Of a stretch of 64,000 nt of DNA, positions 50,600 through 63,449 are shown piece by piece (the first letter of the stretch is position 1; each line of letters starts with the position of its first letter). The stretch spans positions 6,830,501 through 6,894,500 of the forward strand of contig NZ_JAUSZH010000001.1 of assembly GCF_030817355.1 (NCBI RefSeq), given 5' to 3'. This DNA is from Streptomyces sp. V1I1. Its GTDB lineage: Bacteria; Actinomycetota; Actinomycetes; Streptomycetales; Streptomycetaceae. The notes beneath the pieces were generated by a model. The model worked only from the letters and a program-made list of their open reading frames with translations. It did no database searches and was not told the origin of the DNA. The position numbers were made by a program, and so were the translations under genes.

Positions 50600-52129
50600 A
50601 TGTGTGCAGCCGAGTCCTTCCGGGGCGGTCCCGACACGGTGAGCGTCGCTCCGACCGCGTCTGGTGGCCTTCTCGATGTGCTGAGCGTGGCGGCCGTTCT
50701 CCTCGATGCCGAGGGCAGGATCGATCTCTGGAGCCCGCAGGCCGAGGACCTGTTCGGCTACAGCGCCGAGGAGGCCCTCGGCGAGTTCGCGGGCCACTTG
50801 CTGATCCATGAGGAGCACCAGGAGGCCGTGCTGAACCTGTTTGCCCACGTCATGGAAGGCGGCGGCAGCTGGGCCGGAGTCTTCCCCGTCCGCCACAAGG
50901 ACGGCAGCACGCGGCTGGTGGAGTTCCGCAACATGCGGCTGCAGGACGACCAGGGGGACTACTTCGCCCTGGGGCTGGCCGCGGATCAGTCAACGCTGCG
51001 GCAGGTCGAACGGGACCTGGCGCTGTCCGCCCGACTGGTGTCCCAGTCGCCGATCGGACTGGGTGTACTGGACACCGATCTTCGGTACGTCTCGGTCAAC
51101 CCGGCGGAGGAGCGGATGAACGGCGTGCCTGCCGCCGAGCATCTGGGCCGGCACGTCCATGAGGTGCTGCCCTTCTTGGACGAGTCCTTCGAAGCGACGA
51201 TGCGCAAGGTCTTGGCTACTGGCACCCCGGTCTCTGACCAGTACACCGTCGGCCGCACTCCGGCCGACCCGGACAACGAGCATGCCTGGTCGATCTCTTT
51301 CCACCGGCTCGAAGCTCCCAACGGAAAGGTGCTGGGGGTGGTGACCTCCAGCGTGGACGTCACCGAGCGGCACCGTGCCGTCCAGCAGCAACGCCGCACC
51401 GTTCTCACCCTCCAGCGCAGCCTGCTGCCCCACCCGCCACCGCAACGGCCGGGGCTGGCTGTCGCCTCCCGGTACCTGCCCGCCCAGGCAGCCAGCGAGA
51501 TCGGCGGCGACTGGTTCGACGTCATTGCGCTCGGCGGAGACAAGACCGCCCTCGTCGTCGGAGACGTCATGGGCAGCGGCGTCAGCGCCGCCGCCACCAT
51601 GGGCCAGCTCCGCACCGCCACCCGCACCCTGGCCGGCCTCGACCTCGACCCCGTCCAGGTTCTCCAGCACCTCGACCACATCACCGAGGACCTGGAGCAG
51701 GACACCATCGCCACCTGCGTCTACGCCGTCTACGACCCGCACGGCGCGCAGTGCCGCATCTCCCTCGCCGGCCACCTGCCCCCAGCCCTCCTTCGCCTTG
51801 ACGGAAAGCACGAACTGCTCGAGCTGCCCACCGGAACCCCGCTGGGCGTCGGCGAGGGCGACTTCCACGCCACCACGCTCGCCCTGCACCCGGGCGACCA
51901 GCTCGTCCTGTACACCGATGGGCTGGTCGAGAGGCGCGACAAGCCCATCGACGCATGCTTGGACAATTTGCTCGCCCTCCTGGACGACCCCCACCGCTCC
52001 CTGGACGAAACCTGCGAGCTGCTCCTGCACACCCTGCGCCACCCCGGCGACCACGACGACGTCGCGCTGCTCATCGCCCGAGTGCTGCCCTCCGTGCTCA
52101 GCCGCACGCCCCGGTCGGAACACGCGTAG
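50600..52129 (+). CDS. PAS-PAS-PP2C (SpoIIE-type) serine phosphatase
   Basis: 509 residues, soluble. PAS 1 (about residues 22-135, LDVLSVAAVLLDAEGRIDLWSPQAEDLFGY split), PAS 2 (about 145-260, QSPIGLGVLDTDLRYVSVN), a short coiled coil (VQQQRRTVLTLQRSLLP), then the PPM/SpoIIE domain (about 285-500) with GGDWFDVIAL, VGDVMGSGVSAAATMG, LAGHLPPALLRL, LVLYTDGLVE and DDVALLIARVL. Many Streptomyces have dozens of such proteins that signal to sigma-factor partner-switch systems. No HATPase module is fused here. The AAA ATPase gene follows 13 bp later. Confidence 0.92.
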   Translation: MCAAESFRGGPDTVSVAPTASGGLLDVLSVAAVLLDAEGRIDLWSPQAEDLFGYSAEEALGEFAGHLLIHEEHQEAVLNLFAHVMEGGGSWAGVFPVRHKDGSTRLVEFRNMRLQDDQGDYFALGLAADQSTLRQVERDLALSARLVSQSPIGLGVLDTDLRYVSVNPAEERMNGVPAAEHLGRHVHEVLPFLDESFEATMRKVLATGTPVSDQYTVGRTPADPDNEHAWSISFHRLEAPNGKVLGVVTSSVDVTERHRAVQQQRRTVLTLQRSLLPHPPPQRPGLAVASRYLPAQAASEIGGDWFDVIALGGDKTALVVGDVMGSGVSAAATMGQLRTATRTLAGLDLDPVQVLQHLDHITEDLEQDTIATCVYAVYDPHGAQCRISLAGHLPPALLRLDGKHELLELPTGTPLGVGEGDFHATTLALHPGDQLVLYTDGLVERRDKPIDACLDNLLALLDDPHRSLDETCELLLHTLRHPGDHDDVALLIARVLPSVLSRTPRSEHA

Positions 52130-52142
52130 CAGTTCTCGATCA

Positions 52143-52913
52143 GTGCCGGCGCCGGCCGCTGGGGAGCCGTACGGCTTCCAAGTCCTGGGCGACACTGGGC
52201 GGGTGATTGTCGAACGCGCGTATGCCCACCTCTCCTCGTACGACGAAAACGCCTGGCCTTGGTCAGTGCCCTGCGTCCGGCAGCTGCTCGACCAAGGGCT
52301 GCCCTTCACCGCGCCGGTGACCTTTCTGGTCGGTGAGAACGGCTCGGGGAAGTCGACTTTGGTCGAGGCGCTGGCGGAGGGGTTCGGTCTGGACTCCTAC
52401 GGTGGCTCCCACGACTGGCGCTACGCCTCCCCGCGTGGCAAGTCGGCGCTCGGCGAGCGGATGAGGTTCGACGCGGCCGCGCGCGGGCGCCGGATGGTAA
52501 CCAGCTGGTCGGCCCGCAAGGGCTTCTTCCTGCGGGCCGAGACCGCGCTGGACGCCCTGGGCAGGGAGGGGTTCTCGCCGGACTCGGTCAGCCATGGGGA
52601 GGGCTTTCTCGCGGCGTTCCGGGGGAAGTTCCTCCACGCCGGGCTCTATGTCCTGGACGAGCCGGAGGCGGCGCTCTCGTTCTCCTCGTGCCTCGAACTG
52701 ATCGGCCACATCGACCGGTTGACCAAGGAGGGCGGCCAGGTCATCTGTGCCACGCACTCCCCGCTGCTGACCGCCCTGCCGGGCGCGGACATCATCGAGG
52801 TCGGCGAGCACGGCATGCGGAGGGTCGCCTGGCGGGAGCTCGGTGTCGTGGACCACTGGCGCCGCTATCTCGCCGACCCACACGCCTATCTGCGGCACAT
52901 CGTCGACCCGTAG
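52143..52913 (+). CDS. AAA/ABC-type ATPase (RecF/SMC-like)
   Basis: 256 residues if started at GTG 52143, 13 bp after the phosphatase stop (GTG 52203 is an alternative). Walker A GENGSGKSTLVEAL, Walker B LYVLDEPEAALS, and H-loop ATHSPLLTALPGAD; a Q-loop-like and short signature region lie between. Such stand-alone AAA_21/ABC ATPases occur in stress and nuclease-associated systems, but no nuclease partner is adjacent. Function unknown. Convergent with the UvrA-like gene (9 bp between ends). Confidence 0.85.
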   Translation: MPAPAAGEPYGFQVLGDTGRVIVERAYAHLSSYDENAWPWSVPCVRQLLDQGLPFTAPVTFLVGENGSGKSTLVEALAEGFGLDSYGGSHDWRYASPRGKSALGERMRFDAAARGRRMVTSWSARKGFFLRAETALDALGREGFSPDSVSHGEGFLAAFRGKFLHAGLYVLDEPEAALSFSSCLELIGHIDRLTKEGGQVICATHSPLLTALPGADIIEVGEHGMRRVAWRELGVVDHWRRYLADPHAYLRHIVDP

Positions 52914-52922
52914 GGGCCTCGG

Positions 52923-55322
<2,400 letters not shown>

Positions 55323-55342
55323 CGTGTCTCCATCTGTGAGGC

Positions 55343-55515
55343 GGGGCCGCCTTCGCGGTCTCCGTCGGGGTCGCCTGGCTCGATCTGACCAGCGTCGAGC
55401 AGTACGTCTGGTTCTACTTCGTCGGCGCGGTCCGCGGCAACGGCGTCCGCTGTCTACCTGATCGGCCGTGCCCGCCGTGGTGGCGCGACCCCGTCCGGCC
55501 GACGCGGGGCCGGGG
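55343..55515 (+). pseudogene. Possible membrane-protein remnant
   Basis: Right upstream of the UvrA-like gene the plus strand encodes a hydrophobic run (AAFAVSVGVAWLDLTSVEQ, then YVWFYFVGAVRGNG) without a start codon. A neighbouring frame continues with VYLIGRARRGG. This looks like a decayed helix-rich gene with a frameshift. The call is weak and rests only on composition. Confidence 0.25.
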
Positions 55516-55604
55516 TCGCGCTCGGCGCAAGAACCAAGGCGTCCGCGGCGCTTCGGCCCGTGGAGTGTCCGGGCCCCGGCCACGCGGCGCGCCCGGCCGA
55601 GGCG

Positions 55605-55957
55605 TCAGACCGACCAGCGGCCGTCGCGCATCAGCTCGCGGTCGGGCGGGCGGCGCAGATGGCCCCCGACCGCCGCCGACGTCGCCCCGGTTCCGGCGCC
55701 GGTGACAATCCACTCGGGGACCGGATGCTGCTCCGCGGCCGGCATCTCCGCGGGCGTCTTCGCCGGTACGACCGCGGTGAACGCCAGCCCCAGCAGCCTG
55801 CCGAAGTACGCCCCCGCGACGGCGACCGCGCCACCGGTGGCCGCGATCACCGGGGTCCGGGCCGTGACGGCGCCACGCGCGACCGCCTCATCCCGCCGTC
55901 CGCCCGGAGGAGCCGGATCGCCTGCGCCGCCCAGGAGTCGGAGCGCTCCATAGCCAT
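55605..55957 (-). pseudogene. Small hypothetical membrane protein, possibly frameshifted
   Basis: The C-terminal 81 residues (from a GTG at 55850) hold a membrane helix (AATGGAVAVAGAYFGRLLGL) and end with DRELMRDGRWSV. Upstream the same frame continues (DEAVARGAVTARTPV) without a start, while another frame from ATG 55957 reads MAMERSDSWAAQAIRLLRAD. One extra base at the C-run 55892-55894 would join the two into a protein of about 118 residues. Either the gene starts at 55850 or it is frameshifted. No family recognised. Confidence 0.4.
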
Positions 55958-55984
55958 GGGCCGGGACCCTACCGCAGGCGGTCC

Positions 55985-56401
55985 TTACCGCTTGCGGGGC
56001 TGATTGAAGCGGAGCATGTTGCCGGCCGGGTCGCGGAAGGCGCAGTCGCGGACGCCGTACGGCTGGTCCATCGGTTCTTGCAACACCTCCCCGCCGGCGG
56101 CCTGGATGCGTTCGAAGGTGGCGTCGCAGTCGTCGGTGGAGAAGATCACGCCGCGCAGCATGCCCTTGGCCAGCAGTTCCGCCATCGCCTGCTTGTCGGC
56201 CGGCGAGGCGTTGGGGTTGGCGAGCGGCGGTTCGAGGACGATTTCCACGTCCGGCTGCGCGGGTGAGCCGACGGTCACCCAGCGCATCCCCTCGAACGCG
56301 ACGTCGTTGCGTACCTCCAGGCCGAGGACGTTGCGGTAGAAGGCGAGCGCCTTGTCATGGTCGTCGACTGCGATGAAGCACTGTGCGAGCTTGATGTTCA
56401 T
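55985..56401 (-). CDS. VOC-family (glyoxalase/bleomycin-resistance-like) protein
   Basis: 138 residues from ATG 56401. One VOC module pair (KLAQCFIAVDDHDKALAFYRN, LRGVIFSTDDCDATFERI..., YGVRDCAFRDPAGNMLRFNQ) as in stand-alone extradiol-dioxygenase-like or glyoxalase-like proteins. Its start overlaps (ATGA) the stop of an AraC-regulator stump, so it was once the second gene of an AraC-VOC operon. Substrate unknown. Confidence 0.9.
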   Translation of the reverse strand: MNIKLAQCFIAVDDHDKALAFYRNVLGLEVRNDVAFEGMRWVTVGSPAQPDVEIVLEPPLANPNASPADKQAMAELLAKGMLRGVIFSTDDCDATFERIQAAGGEVLQEPMDQPYGVRDCAFRDPAGNMLRFNQPRKR

Positions 56402-56535
56402 GCCTCAGACGCTACCGAGGCGGCGGCGGATTCCGCTTCTCCGATCCTGACCGGTCGCGTGAGGATCTTGGCGACGCACGCCGGGATCGCGGCGTCGGCC
56501 TCGTGGCGGCGGGCCCGGTAGGCGCTGGGGCCTCC
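56398..56535 (-). pseudogene. C-terminal stump of an AraC-family regulator
   Basis: On the minus strand about 45 codons read PSAYRARRHEADAAIPACVA, then KILTRPVRIGEAE, ending in TGA that overlaps the VOC start. PSAYRxR after the second HTH and the AIPACVAKILTRPVRIGEA tail are typical of GlxA-like AraC regulators. Upstream of PSAYR the similarity stops abruptly, so the DNA-binding and sensor domains are gone. Confidence 0.7.
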
Positions 56536-56671
56536 GGCGCTGCCCCGAGCTCCGGCCGCGTTACCTCTCGTTCCATGGGACCAGTGGAGCCAGCCTCGTC
56601 ACCGCCATGGGTGTTTTCGATAGAAACGCCCAGCTAGCAGCACTGAAGGGCCACCCTGCGCGCGCTCAGGC
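56536..56671. other. Unassigned spacer between AraC stump and arg leader
   Basis: About 135 bp lie past the point where AraC similarity ends. No gene or clear signal was recognised here. Confidence 0.4.
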
Positions 56672-56710
56672 TGGCCAACTCAAGCGCTAATTGGCCAACT
56701 GAAGCGCTAA
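56672..56710. repeat. 19-bp tandem repeat upstream of argC
   Basis: TGGCCAACTCAAGCGCTAA (56672-56690) and TGGCCAACTGAAGCGCTAA (56692-56710) differ at one base and are 1 bp apart. Each holds AGCGCT, and TTGGCCAA spans the junction. Period 20 bp, about 35 bp upstream of the argC -35 box. Confidence 0.75.
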
Positions 56711-56746
56711 GTCTCAAAATGTCCTCGGCCCGCAGCCAGGAGTGGA

Positions 56747-57943
<1,197 letters not shown>

Positions 57944-57947
<4 letters not shown>

Positions 57948-59098
57948 GCGTCACGGCAGCCAAGGGATTCTCGGCGGCGGGCATCGCCGCCGGGATCAAG
58001 GAGAACGGCAATCCGGACCTGGCCCTCGTGGTCAACAACGGTCCGCGCCGCGCCGCCGCAGGCGTCTTCACCTCCAACCGTGTCAAGGCCGCCCCCGTCC
58101 TCTGGTCCGAGCAGGTCCTGCGCGGCGGCGAAGTCACCGCCGTCGTCCTCAACTCCGGTGGCGCCAACGCCTGTACGGGCCCCAAGGGCTTCCAGGACAC
58201 CCACGCCACCGCCGAGAAGGCCGCCGAGGTCCTTGTCGGCCACAGCGCCGGCGAGGTCGCCGTCGCGTCGACCGGGCTCATCGGCGTACTGCTGCCCATG
58301 GACAAGCTGCTGCCCGGCATCGAGCAGGCCGCCGCTGAACTCTCCCCGCACGGCGGCGAGAAGGCCGCCATCGCCATCAAGACCACCGACTCCGTGCACA
58401 AGACCGCCGTCGTCGAGGGCGAGGGCTGGACCGTCGGCGGGATGGCCAAGGGCGCGGGCATGCTCGCCCCCGGCCTCGCCACCATGCTCGTCGTCCTCAC
58501 CACCGACGCCGACCTGGAAGCCGCGACCCTCGACAAGGCCCTGCGCGACGCCACCCGGCTGACCTTCGACCGCATCGACTCCGACGGCTGCATGTCCACC
58601 AACGACACCGTGCTGCTGCTCGCCTCCGGAGCCAGCGAGATCACGCCCCGGTACGAGGAGTTCGCCGAGGCCGTCAAGAGCGTCTGTGACGACCTCGCCC
58701 GTCAGCTGATCGGCGACGCCGAGGGCGCCTCCAAGGACATCCGCATCGAGGTGATCAACGCCGCGACCGAGGACGACGCCGTCGAGGTGGGCCGTTCCAT
58801 CGCCCGTAACAACCTCCTCAAGTGCGCCATCCACGGCGAGGACCCCAACTGGGGCCGGGTGCTGTCCGCCATCGGCACCACGAAGGCCGTCTTCGAGCCC
58901 GACCGGCTCAACGTCGCCATCAACGACGTATGGGTCTGCAAGAACGGCGGCGTAGGTGAGGACCGTGAGCTCGTCGACATGCGCTACCGCGAGGTGAAGA
59001 TCACCGCCGACCTCGCCGCCGGGTCCGAGTCCGCCGTCATCTGGGCCAACGACCTCACCGCCGACTACGTCCACGAGAACAGCGCGTACTCCTCCTGA
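57944..59098 (+). CDS. argJ: Bifunctional glutamate N-acetyltransferase / amino-acid N-acetyltransferase
   Basis: 384 residues from GTG 57944, 5 nt after AAGGAG. The self-cleavage site is clear: KGAGMLAPGLATMLV with Thr180 as N-terminal nucleophile of the beta chain. Other ArgJ marks: NSGGANACTGPKG, STGLIGVLLPMD, GEDPNWGRVL and the C-terminal NDLTADYVHENSAYSS. It recycles the acetyl group from N-acetylornithine to glutamate. Confidence 0.97.
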
Positions 59099-59104
59099 GG
59101 ACTC

Positions 59105-60004
59105 ATGAGCACTCGTAAGCACACCGCACTGCCCAAAGCCCAGATCCTCATCGAGGCGCTGCCCTGGCTGACCCGGCACAACGGCAAGACCGTCGTCATC
59201 AAATTCGGCGGCAACGCCATGATCGACGAGGACCTCAAGGCGGCCTTCGCCCAGGACGTCGTCTTCCTGCGCCAGGCCGGGCTCAAGCCGGTCGTCGTGC
59301 ACGGCGGCGGCCCGCAGATCAGCGCCCAGCTCGACAAGCAGGGCCTGGTCAGCGAGTTCAAGGCGGGCCTGCGGGTCACCACGCCCGAAGCCATGGACGT
59401 CGTACGGATGGTGCTGGCCGGCCAGGTCCAGCGCGAGCTCGTCGGGCTGCTCAACCAGCACGGCCCGCTCGCCGTCGGCATGACCGGCGAGGACGCCCAC
59501 ACCATCACCGCCACCAAGCATCAGCCGCAGATCGACGGCGAACTGGTCGACATCGGCCGGGTCGGCGAGATCACCAAGATCGACCCGGGTGCCATCGAGG
59601 CGCTGCTGGACGACGGCCGTATCCCGGTCATCTCCTCCATCGCCCGCTCCGCCGACGACCACCACGTCTACAACGTCAACGCCGACACCGCCGCTGCCGC
59701 GCTCGCCGCCGCGCTCGGCGCCGAGACGCTGATGGTGCTCACCGATGTGGAGGGGCTCTACGAGGACTGGCCGAGCAGCGACGAGGTGATCAGCAGGCTC
59801 ACCGCGAGCCAGCTGGAGAAGCTGCTGCCCGACCTCTCCAGCGGCATGGTCCCCAAGATGGAGGGGTGCCTGTTCGCCGTACGCAACGGGGTCAACACCG
59901 CCCGCGTGCTCGACGGCCGCGTCCCGCACTCGATCCTGCTGGAGATCTTCACCGACGAGGGCATCGGCACGATGGTCGTGCCCGACGGACAGGGGGAATC
60001 ATGA
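59105..60004 (+). CDS. argB: N-acetylglutamate kinase
   Basis: 299 residues, amino-acid kinase fold: [10 protein letters not shown] (ATP-binding Lys), [41 protein letters not shown] and [13 protein letters not shown]. Second step of the pathway and the usual arginine-feedback point; the N-terminal helix ([20 protein letters not shown]) typical of arginine-sensitive hexameric kinases is present. Stop overlaps the argD start (ATGA). Confidence 0.97.
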   Translation: MSTRKHTALPKAQILIEALPWLTRHNGKTVVIKFGGNAMIDEDLKAAFAQDVVFLRQAGLKPVVVHGGGPQISAQLDKQGLVSEFKAGLRVTTPEAMDVVRMVLAGQVQRELVGLLNQHGPLAVGMTGEDAHTITATKHQPQIDGELVDIGRVGEITKIDPGAIEALLDDGRIPVISSIARSADDHHVYNVNADTAAAALAAALGAETLMVLTDVEGLYEDWPSSDEVISRLTASQLEKLLPDLSSGMVPKMEGCLFAVRNGVNTARVLDGRVPHSILLEIFTDEGIGTMVVPDGQGES

Positions 60005-61197
60005 GCAACCAGGAATTCGCGCAGCGCTGGCAGGGCGTGATGACCGACAACTACGGCACGCCGAAGCTGTCCCTCGTCCGCGGCGAGGGCGCCAAGGTCT
60101 GGGACGCGGACGGCGTCGAGTACACCGACTTCGTCGGCGGCATCGCCGTGAACGCGCTGGGCCACGCCCACCCCGCCGTCGTCGGGGCCGTCTCCCGGCA
60201 GATCGCCTCCCTCGGCCATGTCTCCAACCTGTACGTCGCCGAGCCGCCCGTCGCACTGGCGGAGCGCCTCATCCAGCTCGTCGGCCGCCCCGGACGCGTC
60301 TTCTTCTGCAACTCGGGCGCGGAGGCCAACGAAGCCGCCTTCAAGATCGGCCGGCTGACGGGCCGTAAGCACATGGTCGCCACCCACGGCGGCTTCCACG
60401 GCCGCACCATGGGGTCGCTGGCGCTCACCGGCCAGCCGGGAAAGCAGGAGCCGTTCCTGCCGCTGCCCGGGGACGTCACGCACGTTGAGTACGGAGACGC
60501 CGAAGCGCTGCGGGCCGTGGTCACCGAAGAGACCGCGCTTGTGATCATCGAACCGATCCAGGGCGAGAACGGCGTGGTCGTGCCGCCCAAGGGCTATCTG
60601 GAGGCCGCCCGGGAGATCACCCGGGCCACCGGCACGCTGCTCGTGCTCGACGAGGTCCAGACGGGCATCGGCCGGACAGGACACTGGTTCGAGCACCAGG
60701 CCCACCAGGGCGTCGAGCCCGATCTGGTCACGCTCGCCAAGGGGCTCGGCGGCGGGCTCCCCATCGGCGCGACCATCGCCTTCGGCGAGGCCGCCGAGCT
60801 GCTGAAGCCCGGCCAGCACGGCACCACCTTCGGCGGGAACCCGGTCGCCTGCGCCGCCGGACTCGCCGTACTCGACACCCTCGCGGCCGGTGGAACCCTC
60901 GACGAGGTCAAGCGCCTCGGCGAGAAACTGCGGGACGGAATCGAATCCCTGGGCCACCCGCTGGTCTCCCATGTCCGTGGCGCGGGCCTGCTGCTGGGTA
61001 TCGTGCTCACCGAGCCCCTCGCGCCCCAGGCGCAGCAGGCGGCTCAGAGCGCCGGCTTCCTGGTGAACGCGCCTGCCCCCGATGTCGTACGGCTGATGCC
61101 TCCACTGGTCATCGGCGAGGCCGAGGTGGACGCGTTCCTCGGGGCCCTGCCCGGCGTTCTCGACGCAGCAAGCGGGGATGGACGATCCGGAGAATGA
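60001..61197 (+). CDS. argD: Acetylornithine aminotransferase
   Basis: 398 residues from ATG 60001. Class III aminotransferase with [17 protein letters not shown] (phosphate loop), [26 protein letters not shown] (Asp to PLP N1) and the PLP-lysine in [14 protein letters not shown], then [14 protein letters not shown]. Converts N-acetylglutamate semialdehyde to N-acetylornithine using glutamate. Coupled to argB (ATGA) and close to argR. Confidence 0.96.
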   Translation: MSNQEFAQRWQGVMTDNYGTPKLSLVRGEGAKVWDADGVEYTDFVGGIAVNALGHAHPAVVGAVSRQIASLGHVSNLYVAEPPVALAERLIQLVGRPGRVFFCNSGAEANEAAFKIGRLTGRKHMVATHGGFHGRTMGSLALTGQPGKQEPFLPLPGDVTHVEYGDAEALRAVVTEETALVIIEPIQGENGVVVPPKGYLEAAREITRATGTLLVLDEVQTGIGRTGHWFEHQAHQGVEPDLVTLAKGLGGGLPIGATIAFGEAAELLKPGQHGTTFGGNPVACAAGLAVLDTLAAGGTLDEVKRLGEKLRDGIESLGHPLVSHVRGAGLLLGIVLTEPLAPQAQQAAQSAGFLVNAPAPDVVRLMPPLVIGEAEVDAFLGALPGVLDAASGDGRSGE

Positions 61198-61204
61198 GAC
61201 GACG

Positions 61205-61741
61205 ATGACCGAGGCGCAGGACACCGAGCACGGCGGGCCCGCCGTTCCGCAGACCCGTACGGCCCGCCACCGCCGGATCGTGGACATCCTCAACCGGCAG
61301 CCGGTGCGCTCGCAGAGCCAGCTCGCCAAGCTCCTCGCGGACAACGGACTGAGCGTCACCCAGGCGACTCTCTCCCGCGACCTCGACGAGCTGGGCGCGG
61401 TGAAGATCCGCAACACCGGCGGCGAGCTGATCTACGCGGTGCCCAGCGAGGGCGGCTTCCGCACCCCGCATGCCCCGCTCGGTGAGTCGGCGAAGGAGGA
61501 GCGCATGCGTCGCCTCTCCGGCGAACTGCTGATCTCGGCCGAGGCGTCGGCCAACCTTGTGGTGCTGCGTACGCCGCCGGGCGCGGCCCAGTTCCTCGCC
61601 TCGGCCATCGACCAGGCCGAACTGCACGACATCCTCGGCACCATCGCGGGCGACGACACGCTGCTGCTCATCAGCCGCGACCCGGTGGGCGGTCAGGCGC
61701 TCGCGGACCATCTGCTGCGCCTGGCCCAGAACGACCGCTGA
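61205..61741 (+). CDS. argR: Arginine repressor
   Basis: 178 residues from ATG 61205; a start at 61178 overlapping argD would add nine residues, but the shorter form matches the Streptomyces homologue as I remember it. N-terminal winged HTH ([18 protein letters not shown], then [18 protein letters not shown]) and C-terminal oligomerisation/arginine-binding domain with the [14 protein letters not shown] and [12 protein letters not shown] motifs (GDDT region contacts arginine). As the last gene of the operon it would control its own supply through the ARG box before argC. Confidence 0.95.
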   Translation: MTEAQDTEHGGPAVPQTRTARHRRIVDILNRQPVRSQSQLAKLLADNGLSVTQATLSRDLDELGAVKIRNTGGELIYAVPSEGGFRTPHAPLGESAKEERMRRLSGELLISAEASANLVVLRTPPGAAQFLASAIDQAELHDILGTIAGDDTLLLISRDPVGGQALADHLLRLAQNDR

Positions 61742-61761
61742 GGCCGTCGGCGGTCCGGTCG

Positions 61762-62538
61762 TCAGGCAGTCAACTTCGCCGTGTGCCGGGCGAATCCGCT
61801 GGTCCGCCAGGTGCTGCCGTCGGCATTGACCGCAAAGCCCTCGGTGCCGGGCAGCTCCTCCAGCCAGTCGCGGGCCCGCCCGCCCATGGCGTACGCGGCG
61901 GTCGCCCTGGCGTCCGCGTGGGTCAGCCCCGGGCAGACGACGGTCATCGACGCCAGGACTTCGGCGGGAGGCCGGCGGGTGTGCGGATCGAGAATGTGGC
62001 AGCCGCGCTCGGCCGGGCCCGATGTTGCGACGGCGAGGCCCTCGTCGGCCTCGATCACCGTGACAAGCTCGCCCGGGTGCAGCGGGTCACTGACGCCCAC
62101 CCGCCAGGGGCCGCCGTACAGCTGGATGTCGCCGCCTCCGTTGAGGCAGACCGAATCCGCACCGGACGAGGCGAGCATGCGGACCGCGCACTCCACCGCC
62201 CAGCCCTTGACCAGACCGGTCGGATCCAGCTCGCCGGCGTACCGGGCGGTGAACCAGCCGTCGCTCTCGCGCTCCGCGTCCGCGCACAGATCGAGCACTT
62301 CGGCGACCTCGGAGACACAGTCTCCGAGCGAGAGTTCGCCGCGGGCGAGCCGGCTGAGCTGGCTGCCCGGACGGTACGTCGAGAAGGTCTCGTCCACGCG
62401 GTGCAGACCGGCCACGGCGGCGGCGAGTCCGGCGCGCACCCTGGGAGAGTCGCTGCTGTCGGCGATACGGATGTCGAACGAGAAGACCGTGCCCATGGAG
62501 TGCTCGACATGGCGCAGGCGCTCTGGGCCGCCGGGCAT
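61762..62538 (-). CDS. apbE: FAD:protein FMN transferase
   Basis: 258 residues from ATG 62538, overlapping the upstream stop (TGATG); GTG 62541 is an alternative. ApbE fold: MGTVFSFDIRI, VDETFSTYRPGSQLSRL, GELDPTGLVKGWAVE, CLNGGGDIQLYGG and the metal-binding end GLTHADARATAAYAMG (Asp/Thr). It transfers FMN from FAD to a Thr/Ser of exported proteins. No N-terminal lipoprotein signal is seen, unlike many ApbE proteins. Substrate is evidently the coupled FMN-binding protein. Convergent with argR, 20 bp apart. Confidence 0.92.
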   Translation of the reverse strand: MPGGPERLRHVEHSMGTVFSFDIRIADSSDSPRVRAGLAAAVAGLHRVDETFSTYRPGSQLSRLARGELSLGDCVSEVAEVLDLCADAERESDGWFTARYAGELDPTGLVKGWAVECAVRMLASSGADSVCLNGGGDIQLYGGPWRVGVSDPLHPGELVTVIEADEGLAVATSGPAERGCHILDPHTRRPPAEVLASMTVVCPGLTHADARATAAYAMGGRARDWLEELPGTEGFAVNADGSTWRTSGFARHTAKLTA

Positions 62539-63449
62539 CACAGGCCCGCCTTGTCGAGCGCGCTCTGCAGGGACTTGATGTAGCCCTCGCTCGTGTAGCT
62601 GGCGCCGGAGACCGCGTCGATCTGCGCGCTCTGTGCCTTGACCGCTGCCTGGTTCAGTTTGGGCACAGCGCCCGCCGCGATCTGTCGGCTGTTGGCGTCG
62701 GAGTCGGGTGCCTTGACGGCGTCGGCCGCGGTGACCTTGCCGCCACTGACCGTGATCCGGACCTGCACCGGGCCGTACTGGGTGTCGGCCACGTCGCCGA
62801 GGACGGTCTTCGCCGCCGGGGCGCCACCGGAGCCGGAACCCGAGCCGGAGCCGGAGTCCGAGTCCGAGCCGGAGCCCGACGCCGCACCCGAACCCGAGTC
62901 CCCTGCCCCGGGCTGTGCCCCGGCCTGCGCGCCGGACCCGTCGCTGCCGGAATCCCCGGCACCGGAGCCCACCGCCCCCGCGGCCCCGGCCTTGTCGAGC
63001 GCGCTCTGCAGGGACTTGATGTAGCCCTCGCTGGTGTAACTGGCCCCGGAGACCGCGTCGATCTGTGCGCTCTGCGCCGTCATCACGGCCTGGTTGAGCT
63101 TGGGGATCGCGCCCGCGGCGATCTGCCGGCTCTTGGCGTCGGCGCTGGGCGCCTTCACCGCCTGCGCCCCGGTGATTCTGCCGCCGCTGAGGGTGAGTTG
63201 GACCTGGACGTCGCCGTACTGCGTGGCGGCCACGTCACCGAGCACTGTCTCTCCCCCCGCGGCCACGGCCCCGTTCCCGGCGGACGCCGAGCCGGCGGGC
63301 GGAACCTGGGAGCCTGCCTGCGACGACGCCTCGGCCACGGTGTTCCCCGGCTGCTTCAGTGCGAGCAGCAGGACGACACTGGACGCGGTGGCGGCGACGC
63401 CGATCATGATCCGGCGAAGCGGATGTTTCCTCTTCAAGGACGGCCTCAC
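62538..63449 (-). CDS. Exported tandem FMN-binding protein
   Basis: 303 residues from GTG 63449, overlapping the reductase stop (GTGA). Basic N-terminus and a signal anchor (IMIGVAATASSVVLLLAL), then two FMN-binding domains (about 65-155 and 212-303) separated by a Gly/Ser/Asp-rich linker. Each ends with the flavinylation motif DAVSGASYTSEGY (acceptor Ser137 and, by the 147-residue offset, Ser284, where most family members have Thr). ApbE encoded next door should attach FMN to both. Two covalent flavins outside the membrane would make a redox shuttle fed by the adjoining reductase. Confidence 0.92.
   Translation of the reverse strand: MRPSLKRKHPLRRIMIGVAATASSVVLLLALKQPGNTVAEASSQAGSQVPPAGSASAGNGAVAAGGETVLGDVAATQYGDVQVQLTLSGGRITGAQAVKAPSADAKSRQIAAGAIPKLNQAVMTAQSAQIDAVSGASYTSEGYIKSLQSALDKAGAAGAVGSGAGDSGSDGSGAQAGAQPGAGDSGSGAASGSGSDSDSGSGSGSGSGGAPAAKTVLGDVADTQYGPVQVRITVSGGKVTAADAVKAPDSDANSRQIAAGAVPKLNQAAVKAQSAQIDAVSGASYTSEGYIKSLQSALDKAGL
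62551..63100. repeat. Near-identical direct repeat from the two FMN-binding motifs
   Basis: 62551-62659 and 62992-63100 (offset 441 bp, 147 codons) are almost identical at the DNA level, covering the flavinylation motif and the C-terminal helix of each domain. The rest of the domains has diverged more. Confidence 0.8.
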
